In this document: piece after piece, positions 7,077 to 15,362 of the stretch
Numbering within the stretch: position 1 is the stretch's first letter
Layout: every line of letters starts with the position of its first letter
Assembly (NCBI GenBank): GCA_001801105.1
Contig: MGWS01000001.1
Span: forward strand, 1-41,403
Source: Gallionellales bacterium GWA2_60_18
GTDB taxonomy: Bacteria > Pseudomonadota > Gammaproteobacteria > Burkholderiales > Gallionellaceae
Direction: 5' to 3'
DNA length: 41,403 bases
The notes under the pieces: generated by a model
The model's database searches: none
What the model was told of the DNA's origin: nothing
What the model saw: only the letters and a program-made list of their open reading frames with translations
Translations under genes and position numbers: made by a program

Positions 7077-7844
7077 ATGACCGTTTTGCTGTGGATCGTC
7101 GCAGCCAGTTTTGCCGGTGGCGCGCTGAGCGTGCTGTGCGCGGCGCTGTTCGCGCTGCATGCGCGTCCGCACTGGGTGAACCTGCTGGTCAGTTACGCCA
7201 TCGGGGCGCTGTTGGGCGCGGTGTTCCTCAATATCCTGCCGGAAGCGATCGCGTTGACGAACAATGTCGCCGCACTGAGCGGCACGGTGCTGGCCGGCAT
7301 TCTGCTGTTCTTCACGCTGGAAAAATTGCTGTTGTGGCGGCACTGTCACCATGACGATTGCGAAGTGCACGAACTGCATCAGCACACCGACCACGGGCGC
7401 AGCGGCATGTTGATCATGGTGGGCGACTCGTTCCACAATTTCGTCGACGGGGTGATCATCGCGGCGGCATTTCTGACGGACACCAATCTCGGCATCGTCA
7501 CCGCGGCGGCGATCATCGCGCACGAGATACCGCAGGAAGTCGGCGATTTCATGATTCTGTTGCATTCCGGCTACAGCAAGGCGCAGGCGTTGCGCCTCAA
7601 CCTGCTGTCCAGTCTGGCGACGCTGGTGGGTGGCGTGCTGGCCTATTTCACCTTGCAGGGCATGCAGAGCATCGTGCCGACCTTGCTGGCGCTGGCCGCA
7701 GCCAGCATGCTCTATGTGGCGGTGGCTGACCTGATTCCCGGATTGCACAAACGCGTCGCCTTGCGCGACACGCTCCAGCAAGTGGCGCTGATCGTGTTGG
7801 GGGTAGGTTCTATCTTCCTCGTCGGCATACTGGTCGCCGAATAA
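7077..7844 (+). CDS. ZIP-family divalent metal transporter
   Basis: 255-residue inner-membrane protein with about eight hydrophobic segments, of the ZIP (ZupT/GufA-like) family that imports Zn2+ and related cations. The metal path motifs are present: [10 protein letters not shown] (about residue 118) in TM4 and HEIPQEVGD (about residue 147) in TM5. A His-rich cytoplasmic loop ([20 protein letters not shown], about residues 87-106) is the usual variable metal-binding loop. rimO starts 4 bp after its stop, so the two are co-transcribed. The substrate is inferred from the family. Confidence 0.85.
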   Translation: MTVLLWIVAASFAGGALSVLCAALFALHARPHWVNLLVSYAIGALLGAVFLNILPEAIALTNNVAALSGTVLAGILLFFTLEKLLLWRHCHHDDCEVHELHQHTDHGRSGMLIMVGDSFHNFVDGVIIAAAFLTDTNLGIVTAAAIIAHEIPQEVGDFMILLHSGYSKAQALRLNLLSSLATLVGGVLAYFTLQGMQSIVPTLLALAAASMLYVAVADLIPGLHKRVALRDTLQQVALIVLGVGSIFLVGILVAE

Positions 7845-7848
7845 GCCG

Positions 7849-9174
7849 ATGGCTAATACCCGATACGTCCCCAAAGTCGGTTTTGTCTCGCTCGGCTGCC
7901 CCAAGGCTACGGTGGATTCCGAGCACATCCTCACCCGTTTGCGCGCCGAGGGTTATCTGATTTCCGCCACTTATCAGGATGCCGATCTGGTGGTGGTGAA
8001 TACCTGCGGCTTTATCGACAGCGCGGTGGAAGAATCGCTGGATGCCATCGGCGAGGCGCTGGCGGAGAACGGCAAGGTGATCGTTACCGGTTGTCTCGGT
8101 GCCAAGGGCGACGTGGTGCGGCAGGCGCATCCGAAGGTTCTGGCCGTCACCGGCCCTCATGCCGCCGACGAGGTGATGGAGGCGGTACATCAACATTTGC
8201 CGCGTCTGCACGATCCCTATACCGATCTGGTTCCCGCGCAAGGCATCCGCCTTACGCCGAAGCACTATGCCTATCTGAAAATCTCCGAAGGCTGCAACCA
8301 TCGTTGCACCTTCTGCATTATCCCCAGCCTGCGCGGCGATCTGGTCAGCCGCCCGGTCGGAGAGGTGATGCAGGAAGCGGAGAAGCTGGTCGAGTCGGGT
8401 GTGAAGGAATTGCTGGTGATTTCGCAGGACACCAGCGCTTACGGCGTGGATGTGAAATATCGCACCGGTTTCTGGGGCGGGCGCCCGCTCAAGACGCGCA
8501 TGACCGAACTCGCCGACGCGCTCGGCGGACTCGGCGCGTGGGTGCGGCTGCATTACGTCTATCCCTATCCGCACGTGGATGAGGTGATCCCGCTGATGGC
8601 CGAGGGCAGGGTATTGCCCTACCTCGACATCCCGTTCCAGCATGCCAACCAGCGCATCCTCAAGCTGATGAAGCGTCCCGGCAGCAGCGATAACGTGCTG
8701 GCGCGTATCAAGCAGTGGCGCGACACCTGCCCGGAGCTGACGCTGCGCAGCACCTTCATCGTCGGCTTTCCCGGCGAGACCGAAGAGGAGTTCGAGGAAC
8801 TGCTCGATTTCGTCGAGGAAGCACAGATCGACCGCTTGGGCGCCTTCGCCTATTCGCCGGTGGAGGGCGCGGCGGCCAATGCGTTGCCGGACCACGTTCC
8901 GCCCGAGGTGCAGCAGGAACGCCTGGCGCGGCTGATGCTGTTACAGGAAGAGATCAGCGAGGAACGCTTGCGGCGCAAGGTCGGCCAGACCATCACCGTG
9001 CTGGTCGAGGAGGTGGATGAGGAAGGCGCGGTCGCGCGCAGCGCGGCGGATGCGCCGGAGATCGACGGGCTGGTGTATATCGATGACGGGCAGGAACTGA
9101 CGGTGGGCGAATTCGCCGAGGTGACGGTCACGGATTCGGATACGCATGACCTGTGGGCGGAGCAGGCCGAATAG
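7849..9174 (+). CDS. rimO: Ribosomal protein S12 methylthiotransferase RimO
   Basis: Radical-SAM enzyme that methylthiolates the conserved Asp of ribosomal protein S12 (Asp89 in E. coli). 441 residues, full family length. The N-terminal UPF0004 domain carries its three cluster Cys in SLGCPKA, NTCGF and TGCLG. The radical-SAM CxxxCxxC motif is CNHRCTFC near residue 149. A C-terminal TRAM domain ([18 protein letters not shown] onwards) binds substrate. The internal block [20 protein letters not shown] is typical of RimO/MiaB; the S12-specific assignment rests on [12 protein letters not shown] at the N-terminus. Translationally close to the ZIP gene. Confidence 0.95.
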   Translation: MANTRYVPKVGFVSLGCPKATVDSEHILTRLRAEGYLISATYQDADLVVVNTCGFIDSAVEESLDAIGEALAENGKVIVTGCLGAKGDVVRQAHPKVLAVTGPHAADEVMEAVHQHLPRLHDPYTDLVPAQGIRLTPKHYAYLKISEGCNHRCTFCIIPSLRGDLVSRPVGEVMQEAEKLVESGVKELLVISQDTSAYGVDVKYRTGFWGGRPLKTRMTELADALGGLGAWVRLHYVYPYPHVDEVIPLMAEGRVLPYLDIPFQHANQRILKLMKRPGSSDNVLARIKQWRDTCPELTLRSTFIVGFPGETEEEFEELLDFVEEAQIDRLGAFAYSPVEGAAANALPDHVPPEVQQERLARLMLLQEEISEERLRRKVGQTITVLVEEVDEEGAVARSAADAPEIDGLVYIDDGQELTVGEFAEVTVTDSDTHDLWAEQAE

Positions 9175-9199
9175 TTCGAATATCCCACCCGGGGTTGTT

Positions 9200-9362
9200 T
9201 AGGGGGCGAGAAGTAATAACTTGAATATTCTGGCTGCACTGGCGGGTGCGCTGCTGCGTTGCCGGTCGCTTGCAGGGAGTGACCATGCGGCGCGCCCGGC
9301 GTCTTGCATCGCATCCCGCCAGCACACCCATAACTGTCCAAGTTATTTCTTCTCGACCCCTT
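9200..9362. mobile_element. MITE-like inverted-repeat element B
   Basis: About 163 bp with imperfect terminal inverted repeats: the left end AGGGGGCGAGAAGTAATAAC pairs with the right end, whose complement reads AGGGGTCGAGAAGAAATAAC. The interior (about 9233-9328) is an imperfect palindrome similar to the right half of element A at 10675-10943, sharing GCGGGTGC, GCGTTGC, GAGTGACCA and CTTGCATCGCATCCCGC-type blocks. The right end coincides with the TAA stop of the convergent DUF4124 gene. No transposase is encoded. Confidence 0.65.
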
Positions 9363-9858
9363 AGTCGCAGTATTCCTCGATATTCTGTTTGATCTTTTCG
9401 ATCTTTTGCCGGCGCTGTTCGTCGCTCAGGTAGACGCGCTCGCCCTCGGCGTTGATCTCGCTCAGGCGCAGGTCGCTCTGCATGGTGCGGAGGTTCTGCT
9501 GTGAGACTTCGCAGTTCAGTTTCCGGGCATCCGCCTTGGCTTTTTCCTGCGCGGCCTTTTTGTCGGCAGCCTCTTTTTCCAGCTGTTGCCTTCTCGATTC
9601 GGCCTCGCGTTCCGCGTCGGTCATGGTCTCGGCAGGGGTGGTCTCTTCTGTCGCCGCGCCGGTTTCCGCAGGCGCCTCTTCCGTGACGGTGGGGCGCAGT
9701 ATCTGCGCCTTCACGTTGGCGGGCGGCTCTTGGTCGGAATAATGCACCTTGCCTTTCCCGTCCACCCATTTGTTGAGCGCGGCAAAGCTGCCCGCGCTGT
9801 ACAGCAGCATCAGAATCGGCAGGAGCGTTTTGGCGAAACTCACTTTGTTCGTTTGCAT
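9361..9858 (-). CDS. DUF4124-domain periplasmic protein
   Basis: 165 residues from the ATG at 9858 (MQTNKVSFAK); an earlier in-frame start at 9927 would bury the signal peptide. A signal peptide (LLPILMLLYSAGSFA) is followed by the DUF4124 core (LNKWVDGKGKVHYSDQEPP), then an acidic Thr/Glu/Ala linker and a Lys/Glu/Gln-rich coiled coil (AEREAESRRQQLEKEAADKK). The family is common in beta- and gammaproteobacteria, with no assigned biochemical role. The C-terminal residues NIEEYCD end at a TAA that is the first triplet of MITE-like element B. Confidence 0.7.
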   Translation of the reverse strand: MQTNKVSFAKTLLPILMLLYSAGSFAALNKWVDGKGKVHYSDQEPPANVKAQILRPTVTEEAPAETGAATEETTPAETMTDAEREAESRRQQLEKEAADKKAAQEKAKADARKLNCEVSQQNLRTMQSDLRLSEINAEGERVYLSDEQRRQKIEKIKQNIEEYCD

Positions 9859-10001
9859 GATGTCGTCACCATGATCGGGTTTCCGGGTCGGTCCGGACAT
9901 GGCGGGATTCTCCGCCAAGGGACGCACAAAAGTCTAGCACACAGGTTATGATAACGACCATGAGTGAGGAGTGGTAATCGCAACATTAGGAGAAACCCGC
10001 C

Positions 10002-10676
10002 ATGACGCATAACGAGACGGGCGCCGCAATCGATCGGGATTGCTATGACGTGGAGAAGAATGGCGATTTCGCGTTGAAGTTATTCAGCGCCTATTACCAT
10101 GCGCATAACCATACCGGGAAGATCTATGACGACTTGCCGGATTTCTTCCTGATCAAGCCGGAAGTGCTGGAAGGCAAGGTGATCGCCTCGCGCAGTTCGG
10201 ACCGTATGCTGCTGGAAGACTGCATCGGGCGAGCCAAGGCGCGCGGCGGCTACATTTCCGTCACCAAGCACCGCAATCCCAAGCTGGGTTATTACTGGAT
10301 GGAGCTGTCGGTCGCGCCGTTCAGGCTGGGCGACGCGGTGACCAAGGAGAACAAGGGCGAGTTCTTCCATATCCTGACCCGGTTCATCGAATACACCCGC
10401 CAGAATCCCAAGGTCTATGGCGATCTGACCGCCGAGATCGATTCGGACAAGGATCTTGCGCTGATGCTCGACGAGATCAGGCAGATGGGCGACCGCATCG
10501 GTACCATGCTGGAGCTTTATCCGGAACAGATGCTGGTGTCGTTCAACCAATCCTGGCCGGTGACGGAAGTGAAGAAGCTGCTCGAATCGCTCAAGGACAA
10601 CGATCAGGACTGGTGCGAGGTATTCTTCGAATACCTCATCTATGTGATGGGCAAGAAGGCCCGGGCGGCGTCTTAG
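10002..10676 (+). CDS. Conserved-looking hypothetical protein
   Basis: 224-residue soluble protein with no signal peptide or membrane segment. A good ribosome binding site (AGGAG) precedes the ATG at 10002. It is rich in charged and aromatic residues (YYHAHNHTGKIYDDLPDFF, GYYWMELSVAPFRLG). The C-terminal half is predicted helical by eye (DSDKDLALMLDEIRQMGDRI, VKKLLESLKDNDQDWCEVFF). I do not recognise the family and no catalytic motif stands out. It is divergent from the DUF4124 gene across a 143-bp gap. Its TAG stop overlaps the first bases of MITE-like element A. Confidence 0.6.
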   Translation: MTHNETGAAIDRDCYDVEKNGDFALKLFSAYYHAHNHTGKIYDDLPDFFLIKPEVLEGKVIASRSSDRMLLEDCIGRAKARGGYISVTKHRNPKLGYYWMELSVAPFRLGDAVTKENKGEFFHILTRFIEYTRQNPKVYGDLTAEIDSDKDLALMLDEIRQMGDRIGTMLELYPEQMLVSFNQSWPVTEVKKLLESLKDNDQDWCEVFFEYLIYVMGKKARAAS

Positions 10677-10943
10677 AGCCTATTTCAGCAGGTTTCATGC
10701 CCCGCGTTGGGTCTGGGGGTGGATGGATGCAAGGCGCAGCGCGCCGCCCGCAGTCATTCTGCGGGCAAGCGGTGTAACGCCGCAGACGCCGCGCCCAGAC
10801 CCAACCCAGAGGGCCATTCACCTGCGGGTGCATTGCGGCGTTGCGGTCTGCTTGTGGAGAATGACTACACTGCACAGCCCGCGCCTTGCACTGCATCCCG
10901 CAGGTGAACGGCGCGGGGCATGAAACCTACTGAAATAGGCTCT
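10675..10943. mobile_element. MITE-like inverted-repeat element A
   Basis: 269 bp bounded by near-perfect terminal inverted repeats of about 32 bp (AGAGCCTATTTCAGCAGGTT... on the left, complement AGAGCCTATTTCAGTAGGTT... on the right, one mismatch seen). The interior holds two divergent, head-to-head copies of an ~85-bp module (shared blocks TGCGGCGTT, GAATGACT, CGCCTTGCA, CATCC) flanking a GTTGGGTCTGGG/CCCAGACCCAAC pair. There is no ORF for a transposase. Both convergent neighbours use stop codons inside the terminal repeats. Confidence 0.75.
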
Positions 10944-11457
10944 TAAGCAGCACCAGCGCCGCGCCGCTGCCGCCTTCCTGCTGTGGCGCATCGCAATAAG
11001 CCAACACCTCTCCGCGTTGTAACAGCCAGTGGCGCGCAAGCCGCCGCAGCACCGCTTCGCCGCCCGGGCTGTTCATCCCTTTGCCGTGTATTACCAGCAC
11101 ACAGCGCAGCCCGTGTTGGGTCGCTTCGTGCAGGAACTCCTGCAACAGCGTGCGCGCCGCGTCGCTGGTCAGGCCGTGCAGGTCCAGCCTGTCCTGTATC
11201 GGCCAGGCCCCCCGCCGCATCTTGCGCAACGTCATGCGCGACAGTCCGTTGGCGAGGAACTCATCTGGCGCATCCCGCGTGATGTGGTCGGATAGCGTGT
11301 CGGGTATCGCTTCGGCGGCGACAGTATGGTGTGGCGGATGGCGCGGAGGAATATGCGGTTCGATGCGGTTCTGCTCTGGAAGAGGCTGAACCTCTCCCAC
11401 CGTCGCGCGGAACAGCGCGGCATCGTCAGGATTGATTTCGTTGGCGGGTTTCTTCAT
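10927..11457 (-). CDS. Smr-domain protein
   Basis: 176 residues. A variable N-terminus (MKKPANEINPDDAALFRATV) precedes a C-terminal Smr domain with LDLHGLTSDAARTLLQEFL, LVIHGKGMNSPGGEAVLRR and GGSGAALVLLK, the motifs of the MutS2/SmrA-type nuclease or nicking domain. Stand-alone Smr proteins (YdaL/SmrA-like) are putative DNA or RNA endonucleases; the substrate is not known here. The final residues KSLFQ and the TAG stop are encoded by the right terminal repeat of MITE-like element A, so the element seems to have replaced the original end of the gene. Confidence 0.85.
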   Translation of the reverse strand: MKKPANEINPDDAALFRATVGEVQPLPEQNRIEPHIPPRHPPHHTVAAEAIPDTLSDHITRDAPDEFLANGLSRMTLRKMRRGAWPIQDRLDLHGLTSDAARTLLQEFLHEATQHGLRCVLVIHGKGMNSPGGEAVLRRLARHWLLQRGEVLAYCDAPQQEGGSGAALVLLKSLFQ

Positions 11458-11495
11458 CCTGAGCCGGACGAGCCGGAACCAAATGTATTGCAGTC

Positions 11496-11581
11496 GTAGG
11501 TCGGGTTAGCGAAGCGTAACCCGACGATCCAACGTCGAATGTCGGGTTGCGGCGCAAAAACCCACGCCTAACCCGACCTGC
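11496..11581. repeat. REPIN-like palindrome 5 (GTAGGTCGGGTTA type)
   Basis: 86-bp inverted repeat. It starts GTAGGTCGGGTTAGCGAAGC and ends TAACCCGACCTGC, with a second, internal CGGGTTA/TAACCCG pairing. The foot is GTAGG on one side and CCTGC (one base off CCTAC) on the other. It lies between smr and trxB. Confidence 0.8.
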
Positions 11582-11595
11582 ATCCACTGCTGTTT

Positions 11596-11689
11596 CCCCT
11601 CTCTCCCAACTCTCTGATGAAACAACTGGCCATTCGACTAAGCCCGCAAGCGGGCAAGTCGCTGGTTATCCCGCAAGCGGGAGAGAGGG
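11596..11689. repeat. CCCCTCTCTCCC...GGGAGAGAGGG palindromic repeat
   Basis: The ends CCCCTCTCTCCC and GGGAGAGAGGG are complementary and enclose a perfect CCCGCAAGCGGG-type hairpin that occurs twice. This is the intergenic relative of the repeats found inside rluD, pgeF and recJ. Confidence 0.7.
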
Positions 11690-11711
11690 ACGCGGTCGTG
11701 CGAGTTTCATG

Positions 11712-12728
<1,017 letters not shown>

Positions 12729-12741
12729 TTAAAATGCGGAC

Positions 12742-13686
12742 ATGCGTCCCGTTTTATTCCTGTTGCTGCTGATCCCCCTTGCTGTTCATGCCGCCGACCT
12801 TCCGGGCATCCCCGGATTCATCGACGAGATGGTCGCCAAACACCGCTTCAAGCGCGACGAACTGGAGACCGTGTTCGCGCGTGCGCAGCACCGGCCCGAT
12901 GTCATCGAGGCGATCTCGCGTCCGGCAACGATCAAGCCGTGGGTCGAATACCGCGCCGCCTTTGTCAATCCGCAGCGCGTCCGGCTCGGCCTGGAGTTCT
13001 GGCACAAATACCGCAAGACCCTGCGCCGCGCCGAGAAGCAATACGGCGTGCCGCAGGAGATCATCGTCGCGCTGATCGGTGTGGAGACCATCTACGGCAG
13101 GAACGCGGGCAGTTACCGCGTGCTGGATGCGTTGACCACGCTGGCGTTCGACTACCCGCGCCGCGCCGTTTTCTTCCGCAGCGAACTGGAGAACTACCTG
13201 CTGCTGGCGCGCGAGCAGCAGTTCGACCTGCTCGCCACGCGCGGCTCCTATGCCGGTGCGATGGGCATCCCGCAGTTCATGCCGGGCAGTTATCGCAACT
13301 ATGCGGTGGACTTCAACCACAACGGCAAGGTCGACCTGATGCGCGAAGACCGCGACGCGATCGGCAGCGTCGCCAATTATCTGCAAGGCTACGGCTGGGT
13401 GCGCGGCGCACCGGTGGCCGCGCGGGCGCAAGTGAGCAACGAGGCCTGCCCCGGCGCGATCGGCGCCGGGCGCACGCTGGCCGGCTGGGCCGTGGACGGC
13501 ATCCTGCCGGAAGGGAAATATCCGCCGGAGATGGAGGCGCGCCTGCTCGATTTCACGGTAGAGGACGGCAAGGAATTCTGGCTGGCGTTCGAGAATTTCA
13601 AGGTCATCACGCTCTACAACAACAGCGACTTCTACGCGATGTCGGTGCTGCAGTTAGCCGAAGAACTGAAGGCAGCGCGCCGTTAA
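12742..13686 (+). CDS. mltB: Lytic murein transglycosylase B
   Basis: Cleaves the MurNAc-GlcNAc bond of peptidoglycan with formation of the 1,6-anhydro product. 314 residues. The N-terminal signal sequence (MRPVLFLLLLIPLAVHAAD) lacks a lipobox Cys, so this looks soluble-periplasmic rather than a lipoprotein. The catalytic Glu is in LIGVETIYGRNAGSY (about residue 117), and the motif GSYAGAMGIPQFMPGSYRNY follows. A Ca-binding-like DFNHNGKVDL loop is present. A second peptidoglycan enzyme (NlpC/P60) follows convergently, across a REPIN-like palindrome. Confidence 0.93.
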   Translation: MRPVLFLLLLIPLAVHAADLPGIPGFIDEMVAKHRFKRDELETVFARAQHRPDVIEAISRPATIKPWVEYRAAFVNPQRVRLGLEFWHKYRKTLRRAEKQYGVPQEIIVALIGVETIYGRNAGSYRVLDALTTLAFDYPRRAVFFRSELENYLLLAREQQFDLLATRGSYAGAMGIPQFMPGSYRNYAVDFNHNGKVDLMREDRDAIGSVANYLQGYGWVRGAPVAARAQVSNEACPGAIGAGRTLAGWAVDGILPEGKYPPEMEARLLDFTVEDGKEFWLAFENFKVITLYNNSDFYAMSVLQLAEELKAARR

Positions 13687-13707
13687 CGTGAAACAACGTT
13701 CGTTTTT

Positions 13708-13764
13708 GTAGGAGCGAGCCCTGCTCGCGATATTGTGTTGGTCGCGAGCAGGGCTCGCTCCTAC
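13708..13764. repeat. REPIN-like palindrome 2 (GTAGGAGCGAGCCC type)
   Basis: 57 bp with perfect arms GTAGGAGCGAGCCCTGCTCG... and ...CGAGCAGGGCTCGCTCCTAC around a short AT-rich loop. It lies between the convergent mltB and NlpC/P60 genes, where it could also act as a bidirectional terminator. Confidence 0.85.
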
Positions 13765-13804
13765 GGCGCGATATTCATTATTCAGGAGGGTCTTGTCTTG
13801 CCTG

Positions 13805-14269
13805 CTAGTTCGCCGAAGTGAGCCGCCGCGCCCCGTTGTAGCGCGTGCGCCAGTATTTCTCCTGCATGTTCACCACCATGATCGCTTTGCCGTTGCCGGG
13901 CGCATGCACGAAACGGTCTTCGCCGAGATAGATGCCGACATGCGAGAACGGGCGCTTGCGCGTATTGAAGAACACCAGATCGCCGGGGCGAAGTTCATCG
14001 CCGGTCAGCGCCTCACCCGCACCGCCCATCTCCGCGCTGGTGCGCGGCAAGCTCACTCCCAGCACATTCTCGAACACATAGCGCACGAAACCGCTGCAAT
14101 CGAAACCGTCGTCGCGCGAGTTGCCGCCATAACGGTACGGCGTGTCGGCGAGACTCATGGCGTACAACGCGACCTCGTTCGCCTGACCGTCACCGGCAGG
14201 TTCCGAGGCATGGGCAGGCGTAGCGCAGGCGAGCAGCAGGAAGAAGCAGAAAGGGATGATGCGTTGCAT
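13805..14269 (-). CDS. NlpC/P60 cell-wall peptidase
   Basis: 154 residues from the ATG at 14269 (MQRIIPFCFFLLLACATPAH), which gives a clean signal peptide; longer in-frame starts precede it without one. The C40 peptidase domain has the catalytic Cys in DDGFDCSGFVRYVFE, the His in FSHVGIYLGED and the third polar residue as His in RFVHAPGNGK. Family enzymes cut D-Glu-mDAP or related cross-peptide bonds in murein. Whether the mature form is lipidated is uncertain: the sequence LLACATPAHA could be read as a lipobox (Cys14) or as part of a type I signal. Confidence 0.9.
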   Translation of the reverse strand: MQRIIPFCFFLLLACATPAHASEPAGDGQANEVALYAMSLADTPYRYGGNSRDDGFDCSGFVRYVFENVLGVSLPRTSAEMGGAGEALTGDELRPGDLVFFNTRKRPFSHVGIYLGEDRFVHAPGNGKAIMVVNMQEKYWRTRYNGARRLTSAN

Positions 14270-14319
14270 GGCGCGGAATTTACGGTAAAGTGGCCGCGTC
14301 TGTAAAGCAGGAGCTCGCC

Positions 14320-15177
14320 ATGAAAAATGTTCTCGTGAGTCTCGCATTGTTGCTGGTTGCCGCGCCCGCATGGGCCGAGCTGGAAGTGATCGCGCTCAAG
14401 CACCGCAACGCGGAAGAGCTGCTGCCTATCATCCGTCCGCTGCTGGATGGCGACGATGTCGCCAGCGGCATGAACAGCCAGCTCATCCTGCGCACTTCGC
14501 CCAAACGCCTGACCGAGATCAAAAAACTGCTGGAGAGCCTCGATGTCGCGCCGCGCCGGTTGCGCATCACCGTGATGCAGGACGTGGACAGCGACACCAT
14601 CGCGCGCCTGACCGAAGTCTCCGGCAGCATAGGTATCGGCAAGGATGCACGCCTCAGCGTACCGGGCAGCGGCGATACCAGCGGGCTGAACGTCGAACTC
14701 GGGCAGGGACAGGACAAGCTGCGCGCCAGAGTGACCTCCACCCGCTCGCTGGAGAACGACCACAAGACACAGCAGTTGCAGGTGCTGGAAGGTAACCGTG
14801 CGCTGGTGCGCAGCGGCCAGAGCGTGCCGGTGGCGCAACGCCAGGTGATACAGCGCCCGTGGGGCACCGAGGTGATCGACAGCACGCAGTATCAGCAAGT
14901 GGACAGCGGCTTCTACGTGCTGCCGCGCGTCAACGGCGACCGCGTCACACTGGAAGTCGGCGCGCAGAACGACGCGCTGGTTTCGGGCGGCAGCACTTAT
15001 CCGACCACGCGCACCCAGCAGGCATCGAGCACCGTATCCGGGCGACTCGGCGAATGGCTGGTGGTGGGCGGGACAGGGCAGCAGAACGACATCGACGATG
15101 GCACGATCACGACCCGCAGCGCCTCGCGTTCACAGGAACGGCGCAACGTATTGATCAAGGTGGAAGAGATCGAATGA
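14320..15177 (+). CDS. Periplasmic secretin-short-domain protein
   Basis: 285 residues from ATG 14320, preceded by GGAG. The signal peptide is MKNVLVSLALLLVAAPAWAE. The next segment (LEVIALKHRNAEELLPIIRP ... LILRTSPKRLTEIKKLLESL) is a secretin N1/NolW-like fold as in GspD/PilQ, but the outer-membrane secretin barrel is missing: after about residue 90 come a Gly/Ser-rich stretch and beta-rich sequence of unknown type. It is therefore not a functional secretin by itself. It may bind a pilus or secretion component, or be a stand-alone family. The gene is divergent from the NlpC/P60 gene with only 50 bp between the starts. Confidence 0.65.
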   Translation: MKNVLVSLALLLVAAPAWAELEVIALKHRNAEELLPIIRPLLDGDDVASGMNSQLILRTSPKRLTEIKKLLESLDVAPRRLRITVMQDVDSDTIARLTEVSGSIGIGKDARLSVPGSGDTSGLNVELGQGQDKLRARVTSTRSLENDHKTQQLQVLEGNRALVRSGQSVPVAQRQVIQRPWGTEVIDSTQYQQVDSGFYVLPRVNGDRVTLEVGAQNDALVSGGSTYPTTRTQQASSTVSGRLGEWLVVGGTGQQNDIDDGTITTRSASRSQERRNVLIKVEEIE

Positions 15178-15270
15178 AGCGCCTGAGATCAGGATGGTTC
15201 TGATTGATTGCGGCTGGTCAAACTTCCATTTTCGACCCATACCCACCCATCAACTAACCGGATAGCAGCC

Positions 15271-15292
15271 AGTCAAATTTACTAATTTGACT
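15271..15292. promoter_or_regulatory. Perfect 9-bp-arm palindrome downstream of the secretin-domain gene
   Basis: AGTCAAATT and AATTTGACT flank a TACT loop. It lies in the 185-bp gap between the convergent secretin-domain and CHAT genes. There is no T-run, so either a weak bidirectional terminator or a protein-binding site is possible. Confidence 0.4.
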
Positions 15293-15362
15293 TACCCAGA
15301 AAAGCTCCTCTCACTCCCGAATCAATCTCCGCACTTTGCTATTTCTGCACACAGAGACGCTC

